Source: Thelonectria olida
Lineage: Eukaryota; Ascomycota; Sordariomycetes; Hypocreales; Nectriaceae
Assembly: GCA_020736575.1 (NCBI GenBank)
Contig: JAGPYM010000014.1
Span: 124,001 to 188,000, forward strand
Direction of reading: 5' to 3'
DNA: 64,000 nt
Shown here: positions 9,488 to 18,362 of the stretch, piece by piece
Layout of the letters: every line of letters begins with the position of its first letter
How positions within the stretch are numbered: position 1 is the stretch's first letter
Translations under genes and position numbers: made by a program
Notes under the pieces: model-generated
Database searches by the model: none
What the model was told of the DNA's origin: nothing
The model's input: only the letters and a program-made list of their open reading frames with translations

Positions 9488-11245
9488 ATGTATTACAGCA
9501 GTGGAAACTACGAGGCCTTCGCCCGTCCACTCAAGCCCGAAGGCATCGAAAGCAAGACGGCTTGGATTGTCGGCTCTGGCTTGGCTGGCCTTTCCACCGC
9601 CGCCTTCCTCGTCCGCGATGCCCGGATGCCCGGCAAAAACATCACTGTTCTAGAGGAGCTCGACCTTCCCGGCGGCGCCCTCGACGGACTCAAGGTGCCC
9701 GAAAAGGGGTTCGTCATTCGAGGTGGTCGAGAAATGGAAGCTCATTTCGAATGTCTCTGGGACTTGTTCCGATCAATTCCCTCCCTCGAGGTCGAAGATG
9801 CTAGCGTGTTGGACGAGTTCTACTGGCTCAACAAGCGCGATCCCAACTTTTCTCTTCAGAGGGCGACAATCAACCAAGGTCAAGATGCGGAGACCGGGAC
9901 GCTCTTCACCTTGACGGACAAGGCGCAGAAAGAGATGATCCGGTTGTTCCTCTCGACGAGGGAAGAAGTCGAAAACAAGCGCATCGATGAAGTCTTTAGT
10001 GAGGACTTCTTCGCAAGCAACTTCTGGATGTACTGGCAGACCATGTTTGCTTTCCAGACCTGGCACTCTGCTCTGGAAATGAAGTTGTACCTGCATCGCT
10101 TCATCAACCACATTCACGGCATGCCCGACTTCTCGACCCTCAAGTTCACGCGGTACAATCAGTACGAGTCGTTGGTCTTGCCGCTCCACAAGTGGCTTGA
10201 GGATCACGGAGTTGTCTTCCAGTACGCCACCACCGTTGAGGATGTCGACTTTGAAATCACCGAGGAGAAGAAGCAAGCGACGCGCATTCATTGGACCAAA
10301 GATGGGGTCAAGGACGGGAAAGACCTTGGCCCGGATGACCTTCTTTTCATGACAATCGGGTCCTTGACGGAGAATTCTCATTTGGGAGACCAGCACACTC
10401 CGCCGACGATTCAGGATGGTCCGGCGCCTGCTTGGGATCTTTGGCGAAAGATTGCGTCCAGGCATGAGGAATTCGGACACCCAGATGTATTCGGAGGAAA
10501 TATCCCTGCAACAAAGTGGCAGTCGGCTACCGTCACAACGCTGGATAAGCGCATCCCAGAATACATCCAGAAAGTTTGCAAGCGAGACCCATTCACCGGC
10601 ACCGTCGTCACGGGCGGCATCGTGACGGTTCGCGACTCCAGCTGGATCATGAGCTGGACGGTCAATCGCCAGCCTCACTTTAAGGCTCAGCCCAAGGACC
10701 AGGTCGTGGTCTGGGTCTATGGGCTCCTCGTTGAGAAGCCGGGTGACTATGTCAAGAAGCCCATGCAGGAGTGCACTGGAGAGGAGATCACGCAGGAATG
10801 GCTCTACCACATGGGCGTGCCCGAGGCAGACATTCCCATCCTGGCTGCAGAGGCTGCCAAGTGCGTTCCCGTCATGATGCCCTACGTCACGTCTTTCTTC
10901 ATGCCTCGCAAGGCTGGTGACCGACCTGACGTTATCCCCAAGAACTCCAAGAACTTTGCCTTCATCGGCCAATTCGCCGAGACGACGCGCGACACCATCT
11001 TCACCACCGAGTACTCCGTACGCACGGCGATTGAGTCGGTTTACCAGCTCACTGGCGTTGACCGTGGCGTCCCCGAAGTTTTCGGTTCGACGTATGATGT
11101 GCGAGTTCTCTTAGATGCAACGTGCCAGTTGAGAGATGGCAAAGAGCTTGCTGCGTGGCTGCCTGAGCGCATTCGGGCATTCCTGGTGCACAAGTTGGAG
11201 GAGTCTCAAATTGGCCAGCTGCTGCACGAATATCACTTGATCTAG
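9488..11245 (+). CDS. Oleate hydratase (MCRA family, EC 4.2.1.53)
   Basis: An intronless 585-aa protein starting at the ATG at 9488; an in-frame TTG at 9470 is not a likely fungal start. It belongs to the FAD-dependent fatty acid hydratases formerly called 67-kDa myosin-cross-reactive antigen. These add water to the cis-9 double bond of oleic acid to give 10-hydroxystearic acid. The Rossmann motif AWIVGSGLAGLSTAAFL lies at residues 25-41. The diagnostic RGGREMEAHFECLW block begins at 78; its Glu82 corresponds to the glutamate that activates water in bacterial enzymes. The downstream AFQTWHSALEMKLYLHRF and AFIGQFAET blocks are also family-typical. The length matches the family. No signal peptide or membrane segment is seen, so it is probably cytosolic. 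The gene is GC-rich, lacks introns and stands alone, which would fit transfer from bacteria long ago, but the family is common in ascomycetes. Confidence 0.95.
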   Translation: MYYSSGNYEAFARPLKPEGIESKTAWIVGSGLAGLSTAAFLVRDARMPGKNITVLEELDLPGGALDGLKVPEKGFVIRGGREMEAHFECLWDLFRSIPSLEVEDASVLDEFYWLNKRDPNFSLQRATINQGQDAETGTLFTLTDKAQKEMIRLFLSTREEVENKRIDEVFSEDFFASNFWMYWQTMFAFQTWHSALEMKLYLHRFINHIHGMPDFSTLKFTRYNQYESLVLPLHKWLEDHGVVFQYATTVEDVDFEITEEKKQATRIHWTKDGVKDGKDLGPDDLLFMTIGSLTENSHLGDQHTPPTIQDGPAPAWDLWRKIASRHEEFGHPDVFGGNIPATKWQSATVTTLDKRIPEYIQKVCKRDPFTGTVVTGGIVTVRDSSWIMSWTVNRQPHFKAQPKDQVVVWVYGLLVEKPGDYVKKPMQECTGEEITQEWLYHMGVPEADIPILAAEAAKCVPVMMPYVTSFFMPRKAGDRPDVIPKNSKNFAFIGQFAETTRDTIFTTEYSVRTAIESVYQLTGVDRGVPEVFGSTYDVRVLLDATCQLRDGKELAAWLPERIRAFLVHKLEESQIGQLLHEYHLI

Positions 11246-11351
11246 GTACCTAGGTAGAAGAGAAGAGGGGTGAGAAACTTTGAATGGGGAATTTGGGGTG
11301 CAAGTCGATCCCCTTCGCTCAATTCAGTATATTGTATAAAGTTCGATAGCA

Positions 11352-11377
11352 TACCTAGGGGTACTACCTAGGGGTAT
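11352..11377. repeat. Two 13-bp direct repeats in the 3' flank
   Basis: TACCTAGGGGTAC is followed immediately by TACCTAGGGGTAT, then by a TA run. A related CCTAGGTA string lies just after the oleate hydratase stop near 11250. The copies lie between convergent genes, probably in 3' untranslated sequence. No function is evident. Confidence 0.6.
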
Positions 11378-11528
11378 ATATATATTCTCCGGTGTTACTT
11401 TCAGCCATATCGCTGGCGTCATCCTCTTAGCACATGGTCAAGAAAGTTGTCAATTACCACCCAGCCAGGTCTCTCCTCTCCCTTTCAAGGCTATCTAACA
11501 ACTCAAATCTATCATTCTACTGCGCATT

Positions 11529-12320
11529 CTAAAGTACAGCTCTCAAAAAGTCCACCGCATCATCTATGCCCTGGGGCGAATTGAACCAATGTCCTCCAGT
11601 CCTATACTCCCTCCATGCCACATTCGCTCCAAACCCTCTCAATATCTCGCACTGCTTCCTGCCCCAATCCACCAATACCAACGGGTCGTCAACACAGTGC
11701 TCCAATAGCATAGGCGTGTTCTTAAGAACGTCGCTGTGTGTGGGGGAAGAATGCACTTGAAGAGTCGTGCGCATCTGATCAAGTGTTTGGCCGGCAAAGG
11801 GGCAACGCCCGCTAAAACCAACAAAGGCGCCGAGTCGCTTGCTTGGCGATGGGATGTCAAGGTTGAATAATGTGTGCACACTTGTTGCGGAGCCCATGCT
11901 GATACCCATTAAAACGACTTTATCCCACCTCCCGTTCAAGTCGTTGGCCTCCTTTGCTAGAATATCGCGGATCTTAGGCACGACTTCGCTAAGCCCTTCT
12001 GCCTGCAGATTCTCGTTTTCCGCGAAATTGTTGACGTTCCACACATCGAACCACTGATTCCACTCCTCGGGCTGGCTGGCGCATTTTCTTTTGGGGGCCT
12101 GAGGAAACACCCATCGAAAGGAAGGAAAAGCGTCAGCAAGCGTCCGACCTTGAGAGTCACGGGAATATTGGAGCGAGTTGCAGAAGTTGGCAGCGCTGTC
12201 TCCGCGGCCGTGGAGGAAGACGACGGTGTGGGAGTGTGTTTGGCCTTGTGCTGGGGGGACTTGGATGCTGTTGAGAGTAAGATTGTCCATTGAGTCGATG
12301 ATGAAAGAGGGATTGGTCAT
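11529..12320 (-). CDS. Acyl-protein thioesterase/carboxylesterase-like alpha/beta hydrolase
   Basis: An intronless 263-aa protein of the phospholipase/carboxylesterase (APT1-like) family. Members hydrolyse thioester or ester bonds of acylated proteins or lysolipids in the cytosol. The oxyanion-hole block VVFLHGRGDSAANF lies at residues 33-46. The nucleophile elbow is GISMGS, with Ser141. The charge-relay residues are probably Asp212 (HCVDDPLV) and His244 (TGGHWF), so the triad is complete and in order. An alternative start at 12290 would give 253 aa; the first ATG in frame is used here. The family usually has about 230 residues; the extra length is at the N-terminus and in the insertion between residues 80 and 105 (EEWNQWFDVWN). 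Convergent with oleate hydratase. A related fungal subfamily of uncharacterised serine hydrolases is an equally good assignment. Confidence 0.85.
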   Translation of the reverse strand: MTNPSFIIDSMDNLTLNSIQVPPAQGQTHSHTVVFLHGRGDSAANFCNSLQYSRDSQGRTLADAFPSFRWVFPQAPKRKCASQPEEWNQWFDVWNVNNFAENENLQAEGLSEVVPKIRDILAKEANDLNGRWDKVVLMGISMGSATSVHTLFNLDIPSPSKRLGAFVGFSGRCPFAGQTLDQMRTTLQVHSSPTHSDVLKNTPMLLEHCVDDPLVLVDWGRKQCEILRGFGANVAWREYRTGGHWFNSPQGIDDAVDFLRAVL

Positions 12321-13164
12321 CAAATAGCCGAGGAAGTGAAAGTTGGGGGAAAAGGTGAAGAGGGGGATGAGTTTTTATAATAGTCGTCTGGACATGGGAC
12401 TGAGGCAAGGGGCACCCACTTTATTATCAGTATGATCTATCCAATGGTACGATCCTGCTTACGAAAGGAGGCGTACATCAAAGTAGGACAACAGAGGCTT
12501 ACATATGTGTTTTCTCCATTGACAGTGCGGAGAAACTGGAGAGTAAGATAAAGGGTGTTGCGTGCGATCGTGGTTTCGGAAGAAGCAAATTGATAATATT
12601 TGTATTCTTTCATTAAAAACAAGAAGAATGCAGTGATCGATAGTTGTATAGAATGGAGAGAATAAAGGTGCTGCTGAAGCTATCTATCTTTCTGAAGGAG
12701 AGGAGGAGTGTCTTGACCGTAAGGGTAGCCTTCACATAGTTATGATTCCTTTTCCCTCCCTGTCCCAACACAGTGGAGAGAGTACTTTCTTCAGACAATT
12801 TCCTTTAAGATAACTAAGTACAGCCTTCGGATCACGATACAGGTGTTTCGATTTTCAGGGCTGGCTACCTCGTAGGACCCCATGAAGGTGGCTGCTAATC
12901 TCGGTCGAGACAATCCATTTCTCTTGGTAGGCGCTGGCCCGTTGAAAGGGCACTGCCCGGCGGGCGGGTTCAGTCGACCAATGGATTGATTGGGTGAGTT
13001 TGCCGCTTGGCCCGTCCTTCGACCTTGACGCAGCCGCGATTGGGTCTGTCACCAACAGGGTATGTTTCACATGAAGGCCGATTGTTTTCTCCAACAACAT
13101 CATCTCGTGAAAACGTCGCCCTCGTTTCTTCACTTGTTATTCATCAACCAACCCAACAGCCACT
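12321..13164. other. Intergenic region between divergent genes
   Basis: No gene is seen. The left part is rich in short A/T stretches. It should hold the promoters of the esterase (minus strand) and of the kinase-like gene (plus strand). Short frames on the minus strand at 12437-12800 have low-complexity translations and no support. Confidence 0.45.
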
Positions 13165-15005
13165 ATGGCCTCCCGGCCACCAAACGTACAGGGCGCACTC
13201 GACGTAGTCGATCGCGTGCCCCTTGCACATCCCGCGTCCGCTCTCTTGCGCGCCTACATTCTGGAGGCTGTCCAACCTCAGGCAGCCGCAGATTACGTAC
13301 AGCGCCGGTTGGGCGTCGACGGACATGCCGGTTCTCTTGTCGCCGACTGGATTAATGTTATTGATTCAGGTTGGCATTGTCTCTTTCCTTTAGCCAACGC
13401 GCCTTGATTAACTCCACCCCTCCTGGCAGTCATCTCTGGTATGCCACCGCCGGCTCCGTCAGCTGATGAGATCAGTGCCATCACAAAGCGAGACGGAAAC
13501 AGATGCTGCGTAACAGGCAAGCCAGGTAGCCTCTGGGACCCCCTGGTTGTCGCCCCGATTCTACCTGTGCCATGTGGGTGGCTCAAGGGTGAGGTCAGTT
13601 TTATTTGCCTTTGTTGTTCCTCCGGACCTTATGGTCTAACGGGGAGACCAGCGGCGTATTATAGAGCTCCTCGTCGCATTCTTCGGCCGTCAATACTTTG
13701 ATTGGTGGCATTGCTTCATTGACAGAGTTGACATCTCTTCCCCGTACCACAGTCACTGGCTTGTCCGGAAAAGCGTGCATGAGGCCTTGCAGCGCGGCGT
13801 CGTCAAATTAGTGAGAGTGCCTTCATCCATGATCGAGGTAAGAAGGATCAATGCTTTGCGGTGAAGACAAATCTAATGAAACTATCTAGTTTGAGGTTGA
13901 GCATGTTCTTATTGACGATGAGAAACCTGTCGATGTGAATGGCAAGATTGCTTTGCTGGGCGACCATTCACGACAAGGAATTGAAAAGGCCGATGCACGG
14001 CTTATCGGCTCGCACGCCCGCTTCTGCAAAAGCACCCAGCTAGTGAATCTTGCGAGGAATATCGCGCCGGGTCTATTCTCTCAGAAGCCAACCATCGCAC
14101 ATTCCCCTCGACAGCGCTTCCCAGGATGCATGCCTTCCGGCAGTCTCGGCCTGGGACACGTATTTCTACGCCTAATGGTGCTCTTGTGGCGCTTCTTCCC
14201 ATCCAGGGTTCGTATTGCGGCATACGAACTATTGCGCAAGGTGGGAAACCGACTCTACGGAAAAGATGGAAATGCGCCGGTCCAGAGGTTACCTTTTGGA
14301 CTATACCTCAAGTATCAGCCTAACTCAGACACTCTAAAGAACGAGTATAATGCTCTTAACGTTTTGGAACAAAAAACAACCATTCTGGCGCCACGAGCGC
14401 TGGATACTGTCTCTAGAAAAACTGGGGACAACGACTTCAGCTATCTCCTCACGAGCAGGGTCCCGGGCATAACATTGGCGAAATGTCAAGAGGCGCTCTC
14501 CGACAAAGACTACGAAACCATCTCCGCTCAGCTCAAGGACTGCGTCTCACAGATGCGGCGCATTCCCAAGCCGGCCAATCAAGGCATGGTCATCTGCAAC
14601 ACCTTAGGCGAGGCCTGCCGCGACCCACGAATTCAAGACTCGAACCCCGTCGGGCCCTTCCCAGATGAAGCGTCGTTTAGTCAACATCTACGCTTCTCAG
14701 ACGAGCCCAGCCGGCGCGGGCACAAGATTGTTTTTACTCATGGAGACCTCAACCCTCGCAATATCCTGGTGGAAAGAATTCGAAATCCTGCTGGAGACAG
14801 ACGATGGCGTTTAAGTGGCATTGTGGACTGGGAAACAGCAGGATATTACCCTGAGTACTGGGATTACACCAAGAGCATGTTCGAGGGATTCCGGTGGCCA
14901 AGACGGCAGAATGAAATGATACAAGGCGTGTTCAGCGAGTTTGGGGACTATACCGAGGAATTAGCTGTGGAGAAGCGGGCTTGGGAGTCTGGGGATGGAG
15001 TATGA
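13165..15005 (+). CDS. HNH-like region joined to an APH-family kinase
   Basis: Four exons (13165-13369, 13430-13593, 13652-13837, 13890-15005) join in phase to 556 aa. All introns are about 52-60 bp with GT...AG ends. Residues 80-125 (ISAITKRDGNRCCVTGKPG, then PLVVAPILPVPCGW) resemble the start of fungal HNH-endonuclease domains, but the expected zinc-binding and catalytic histidines are not evident, so this part is probably not an active nuclease. Residues about 200-550 are an aminoglycoside-phosphotransferase-like kinase: lobe with LGDHSRQGIEKAD, then HGDLNPRN at 469-476 (catalytic loop) and IVDWETAGYYPEYWDY with Asp498 (metal-binding). The substrate is unknown; fungal members are not known to act on aminoglycosides in general. 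I recall this architecture as recurring in fungal genomes. The C-terminal 25 residues are the least certain, since a further 3' intron cannot be excluded. Confidence 0.82.
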
Positions 15006-15962
15006 TGTGCTGGAATGTCTTCTTATACCCTAGCCTTAGGACGCAACTGGAATGGTCGATGCGGAACACGAAGATGAAGCTTCGTATCGTCATGAACATG
15101 ATACCAGACTTCGATCGTGCGGGGCAAAACAGTTTTGGTCTTGTAGGTTTGGTGAGACTTTGACCTGTTCACCCCTTATCCTATTTCATAAGAACAAGGT
15201 GACCTAAAAGGGCTATACTTTACGCCCATTTCATTTTGGAACATCCATCGAAGTTCTGCCCAAACTGATGGTCACCGAGGGCAATTAGTAAGCAGCGCCA
15301 CGCACTCTTATGGCGCACTTTTCTTCGTCCATTGCTGCGCTGTGCTGTCAACTACCGTCGTAGTTCGGAATGAGCTTCCCCGAAGCTGAAGCCATCCTCA
15401 ATGATGACATCGGTCTACGAACACCCCAGTCATCAATTTACAGGGACAGTTTGTTTGTTTGCTCAGAGCGTCGGTCCGAATCGGCCCGAGAACGAGTGGC
15501 ATTCTTCGTTTGCGGCCTTAACGCGCAATCCTCTCCTGATGGCTCCATTGTCAATGCCGACAGCTAGTCCAATGCACAGACGCGATCCGCGGTCTGGATC
15601 CTCGTGATTGGGTCGCAAGAAACATATCAGACTTTAAGCTTCTCAAGTAGGAAACCAGGCCCGCGTCGTTCCGCTCCCAATCTGGGGAAATACGACATCA
15701 GAATGAGGGGTCCTAGGAAGCAGATCTTTCCATTCGAGCGCGAGTAACGAGACTCCACTGGCGGTGATATCATGCCAGAAAACTAGTTTCCCCATTTCTC
15801 GTCGTTCTGGGGTATATGCGACCACTCTCTTGGGGTATAGTCTTCGTCGAGGACTTGGCGGATGGTGGCGAGGGGAACATGTGAAAGGGAGGACTATAAA
15901 ATCCCTAGGTCGTCCTAATCGCGATAGATAGATGTCCTATGTCCTAACAAGAGATTTTCGCA
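15006..15962. other. Intergenic region, upstream of the GH43 gene
   Basis: No gene is seen in this roughly 0.95-kb stretch. Short frames on both strands lack recognisable content. The right end is the promoter of the double GH43 gene, with the TATA box listed separately. Confidence 0.45.
15896..15902 (+). promoter_or_regulatory. TATA box of the double GH43 gene
   Basis: TATAAAA, 67 bp before the ATG at 15963, preceded by a purine-rich stretch. The placement is typical for strongly inducible fungal genes. Function is inferred from sequence and distance only. Confidence 0.55.
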
Positions 15963-18245
15963 ATGCGTTCTCTACTGGTCAGCCTTCTTGCATTAGGCGT
16001 ACGCCTGGTCGTGGCTCAAGACACCACGGCTGACGAGCTCGACGCCGCTCTCGCTGATGTGGTTGTGAACAACATTGCCGATGTCAGAGGCAACTTGTTC
16101 CTGCCCGAAAGTGCCTCGGATGGTTACACTATCACCTGGAAGAGTTCAGACTCGTCAGTCATCTCTACCGATGGCCTCGTGACCAGGCAATCATCCACTG
16201 TCGAGGTCAATCTTACTGCCTCCATCAGCCAGGGTGATGTGACGCGCTCACGAACCCTCACAGCCAGTGTCCGGGCGGCCGTCACGCTAGATGCTTTTGA
16301 AGGATACGCATTTGCGTACTTCACAGGGAACAGCATCGCTGGCGAGAAGATCTATTTCGCCGCCAGTCAGGGAAACAATGCTCTCAGCTGGACGGAGTTG
16401 AATGGCGGCGATGCTGTCATCTCGTCCACCAAGGGAACGAAAGGGTTGAGAGATCCCTTCATTATCCGGTCACCAGAAGGCGACACCTTTTACCTCCTTG
16501 CAACCGATCTATCCATCGGAAGCGGTACTTCTTGGGGCAATTCAGTGCGTACTGGAAGTCGCTATCTGGAAGTCTGGGAGTCTCACGACCTCATCACCTG
16601 GTCTGATCAACGCCATGTTTTGGTCTCCCCAGCCATAGCAGGAAACACCTGGGCACCCGAGGCTTACTATGATGAAGATTCGGGTTCCTACATTGTGTTT
16701 TGGGCTTCTTCCCTCTACGATGAGGATGACACCAATCACACTGGAAGCACGTATCACCGCATGCTCTACGCGACAACTCGCGACTTCATCACATTTAGCG
16801 ACCCGGTCGTCTGGCAAGATGCAGGCATGTCGCGCATCGACTCGACCGTCATCAAGTCTGATGGTGTCTTCTATCGCTTCACCAAGGATGAGGGCGCCAG
16901 CGGCACGGGATGCAGCGACATCATCCAAGAGAGTTCGTCAAATTTGCGCGCAACTTTGGACTCTTGGACTATTCTTGATACCTGCATTGGCAAGAATGCC
17001 GGTACTAGCGCAGTCGAGGGACCATCTGCCTTCAAGTCAAACCCAGACGACATTCATGGCGAGAAGTTCTATCTATTCGTTGACGAGTACACTGGACGCG
17101 GATATATCCCTCTCGAGACGGATGACATTGCCAACCCCGATTGGCAGGTCTCGAGCTCATACAGTCTTCCGTCCAGCCCGCGACATGGAACCGTTATTCC
17201 CATCACCGCCAGTGAGCTGTCTAGTCTCACGCAGAACTTGGCCAAAGTCAAGGCGAAAGCCAGGCGACAAAGGCCTTCAGCCAAGAGCCTCTCAAAGCGT
17301 GCCAACCCTGTGCTCAATGGCCTCTATGCTGATCCCAACATTGCCATCTACGACTGCTACTACTACATCTACGCGACGACCGATGGCTATAGTGGGTGGG
17401 GTGGCAAGGACTTTTACGTGTGGAAATCACCAGACCTCGTCTCGTGGAGTCGCTCCGATGAGCCGTTCCTCACTCTTGACGGCGAAGCGGGCAATGTGCC
17501 TTGGGCCACTGGAAATGCGTGGGCGCCTACAATCGCCGAGCGCGATGGAAAGTACTACTTCTACTTCAGTGGCAACAATCCCACATACAACCGAAAGACA
17601 ATCGGCGTCGCGGTGGCAGATTCTCCTGACGGGCCGCTCGAGGCCATGGAGGAGGCCATGATTGTCAACAACGAAGTGCTTACCACAAACCAAGCCATCG
17701 ACCCGTGTGCGTTTCTCGATCCTGTTTCTGGCAAGTACTATTTCTTCTGGGGCAATGGCGTTCCGTTGTACGCAGAGCTGAACGAGAATATGACCTCGAT
17801 CAACTGGACCAGTGCTGCAAAGGTTACCGGCCTGGAGAGCTTCCGCGAGGGCACCTTTGTCAACTACCGTGATGGGCTGTACCATCTCACATACTCGATT
17901 GACGACACTGGATCAGAGAACTACCGCGTGGGCTATGCCACCTCAGACAGCGTCCACGGGCCGTGGACCTACCAGGGCGTCATCTTGGAGAAGGACGAGT
18001 CGCAAGGCATCCTTGCTACGGGCCACAACTCCATTGTCAACGTCCCCGGCACGGATGACTGGTACATTGCCTATCACCGCTTCCACATCCCGGACGGTGA
18101 TGGCACGCACAGAGAGGTTTCTATCGATTCGTTGACTTTCAACTCGACTACCGGCTTGATCAACAAGGTCACGCCGACACTCGAAGGCCCGAGTGCAGAG
18201 GTGATTCCTGGGTGCGCGGTATACGAGCGACGTCGGCTGCATTAG
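15963..18245 (+). CDS. Secreted tandem GH43 glycosidase (arabinan/arabinoxylan-active type)
   Basis: An intronless 760-aa protein with a signal peptide (MRSLLVSLLALGVRLVVA, cut before QD) and an acidic Ig-like segment, then two GH43 five-bladed propeller domains. Domain 1 (about 115-420) shows LRDPF near 163 (general base Asp), RIDSTVIK (modulating Asp) and VEGPSAFK (acid Glu). Domain 2 (about 450-755) shows ADPNIAIYD with Asp457, AIDPCAF with Asp580 and FREGTF with Glu629, plus a HNSIVN histidine near the end. Both catalytic triads look complete. GH43 enzymes remove or cleave arabinose- or xylose-containing side chains of plant cell walls outside the cell. Between the domains is a basic linker ending in SKRANP, with Lys445-Arg446 as a possible Kex2 site that would separate the two enzymes. 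It lies next to the rhamnosidase (convergent) and the sugar transporter. The exact substrate is not readable. Confidence 0.93.
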   Translation: MRSLLVSLLALGVRLVVAQDTTADELDAALADVVVNNIADVRGNLFLPESASDGYTITWKSSDSSVISTDGLVTRQSSTVEVNLTASISQGDVTRSRTLTASVRAAVTLDAFEGYAFAYFTGNSIAGEKIYFAASQGNNALSWTELNGGDAVISSTKGTKGLRDPFIIRSPEGDTFYLLATDLSIGSGTSWGNSVRTGSRYLEVWESHDLITWSDQRHVLVSPAIAGNTWAPEAYYDEDSGSYIVFWASSLYDEDDTNHTGSTYHRMLYATTRDFITFSDPVVWQDAGMSRIDSTVIKSDGVFYRFTKDEGASGTGCSDIIQESSSNLRATLDSWTILDTCIGKNAGTSAVEGPSAFKSNPDDIHGEKFYLFVDEYTGRGYIPLETDDIANPDWQVSSSYSLPSSPRHGTVIPITASELSSLTQNLAKVKAKARRQRPSAKSLSKRANPVLNGLYADPNIAIYDCYYYIYATTDGYSGWGGKDFYVWKSPDLVSWSRSDEPFLTLDGEAGNVPWATGNAWAPTIAERDGKYYFYFSGNNPTYNRKTIGVAVADSPDGPLEAMEEAMIVNNEVLTTNQAIDPCAFLDPVSGKYYFFWGNGVPLYAELNENMTSINWTSAAKVTGLESFREGTFVNYRDGLYHLTYSIDDTGSENYRVGYATSDSVHGPWTYQGVILEKDESQGILATGHNSIVNVPGTDDWYIAYHRFHIPDGDGTHREVSIDSLTFNSTTGLINKVTPTLEGPSAEVIPGCAVYERRRLH

Positions 18246-18362
18246 GCTGTTCTAGCATGAAATGAATGATATCAAGCATTGCTTTCTTTTCGCAGGTCTA
18301 AGGTGAATTGTCTAATGGATCTACATCTAAGTGATTTATAACGTATTCTTCCACGTCAGTAT

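Noticed and set aside
9773..10972. A 399-codon open frame on the minus strand opposite the oleate hydratase
   Set aside because: It is a shadow of a GC-rich coding gene; the plus strand carries the intact family motifs and the minus translation resembles nothing.
16669..17661. A 330-codon plus-strand frame inside the double GH43 gene
   Set aside because: Out of frame with the enzyme and rich in Ser/Arg/Thr as expected of a frame-shifted shadow.
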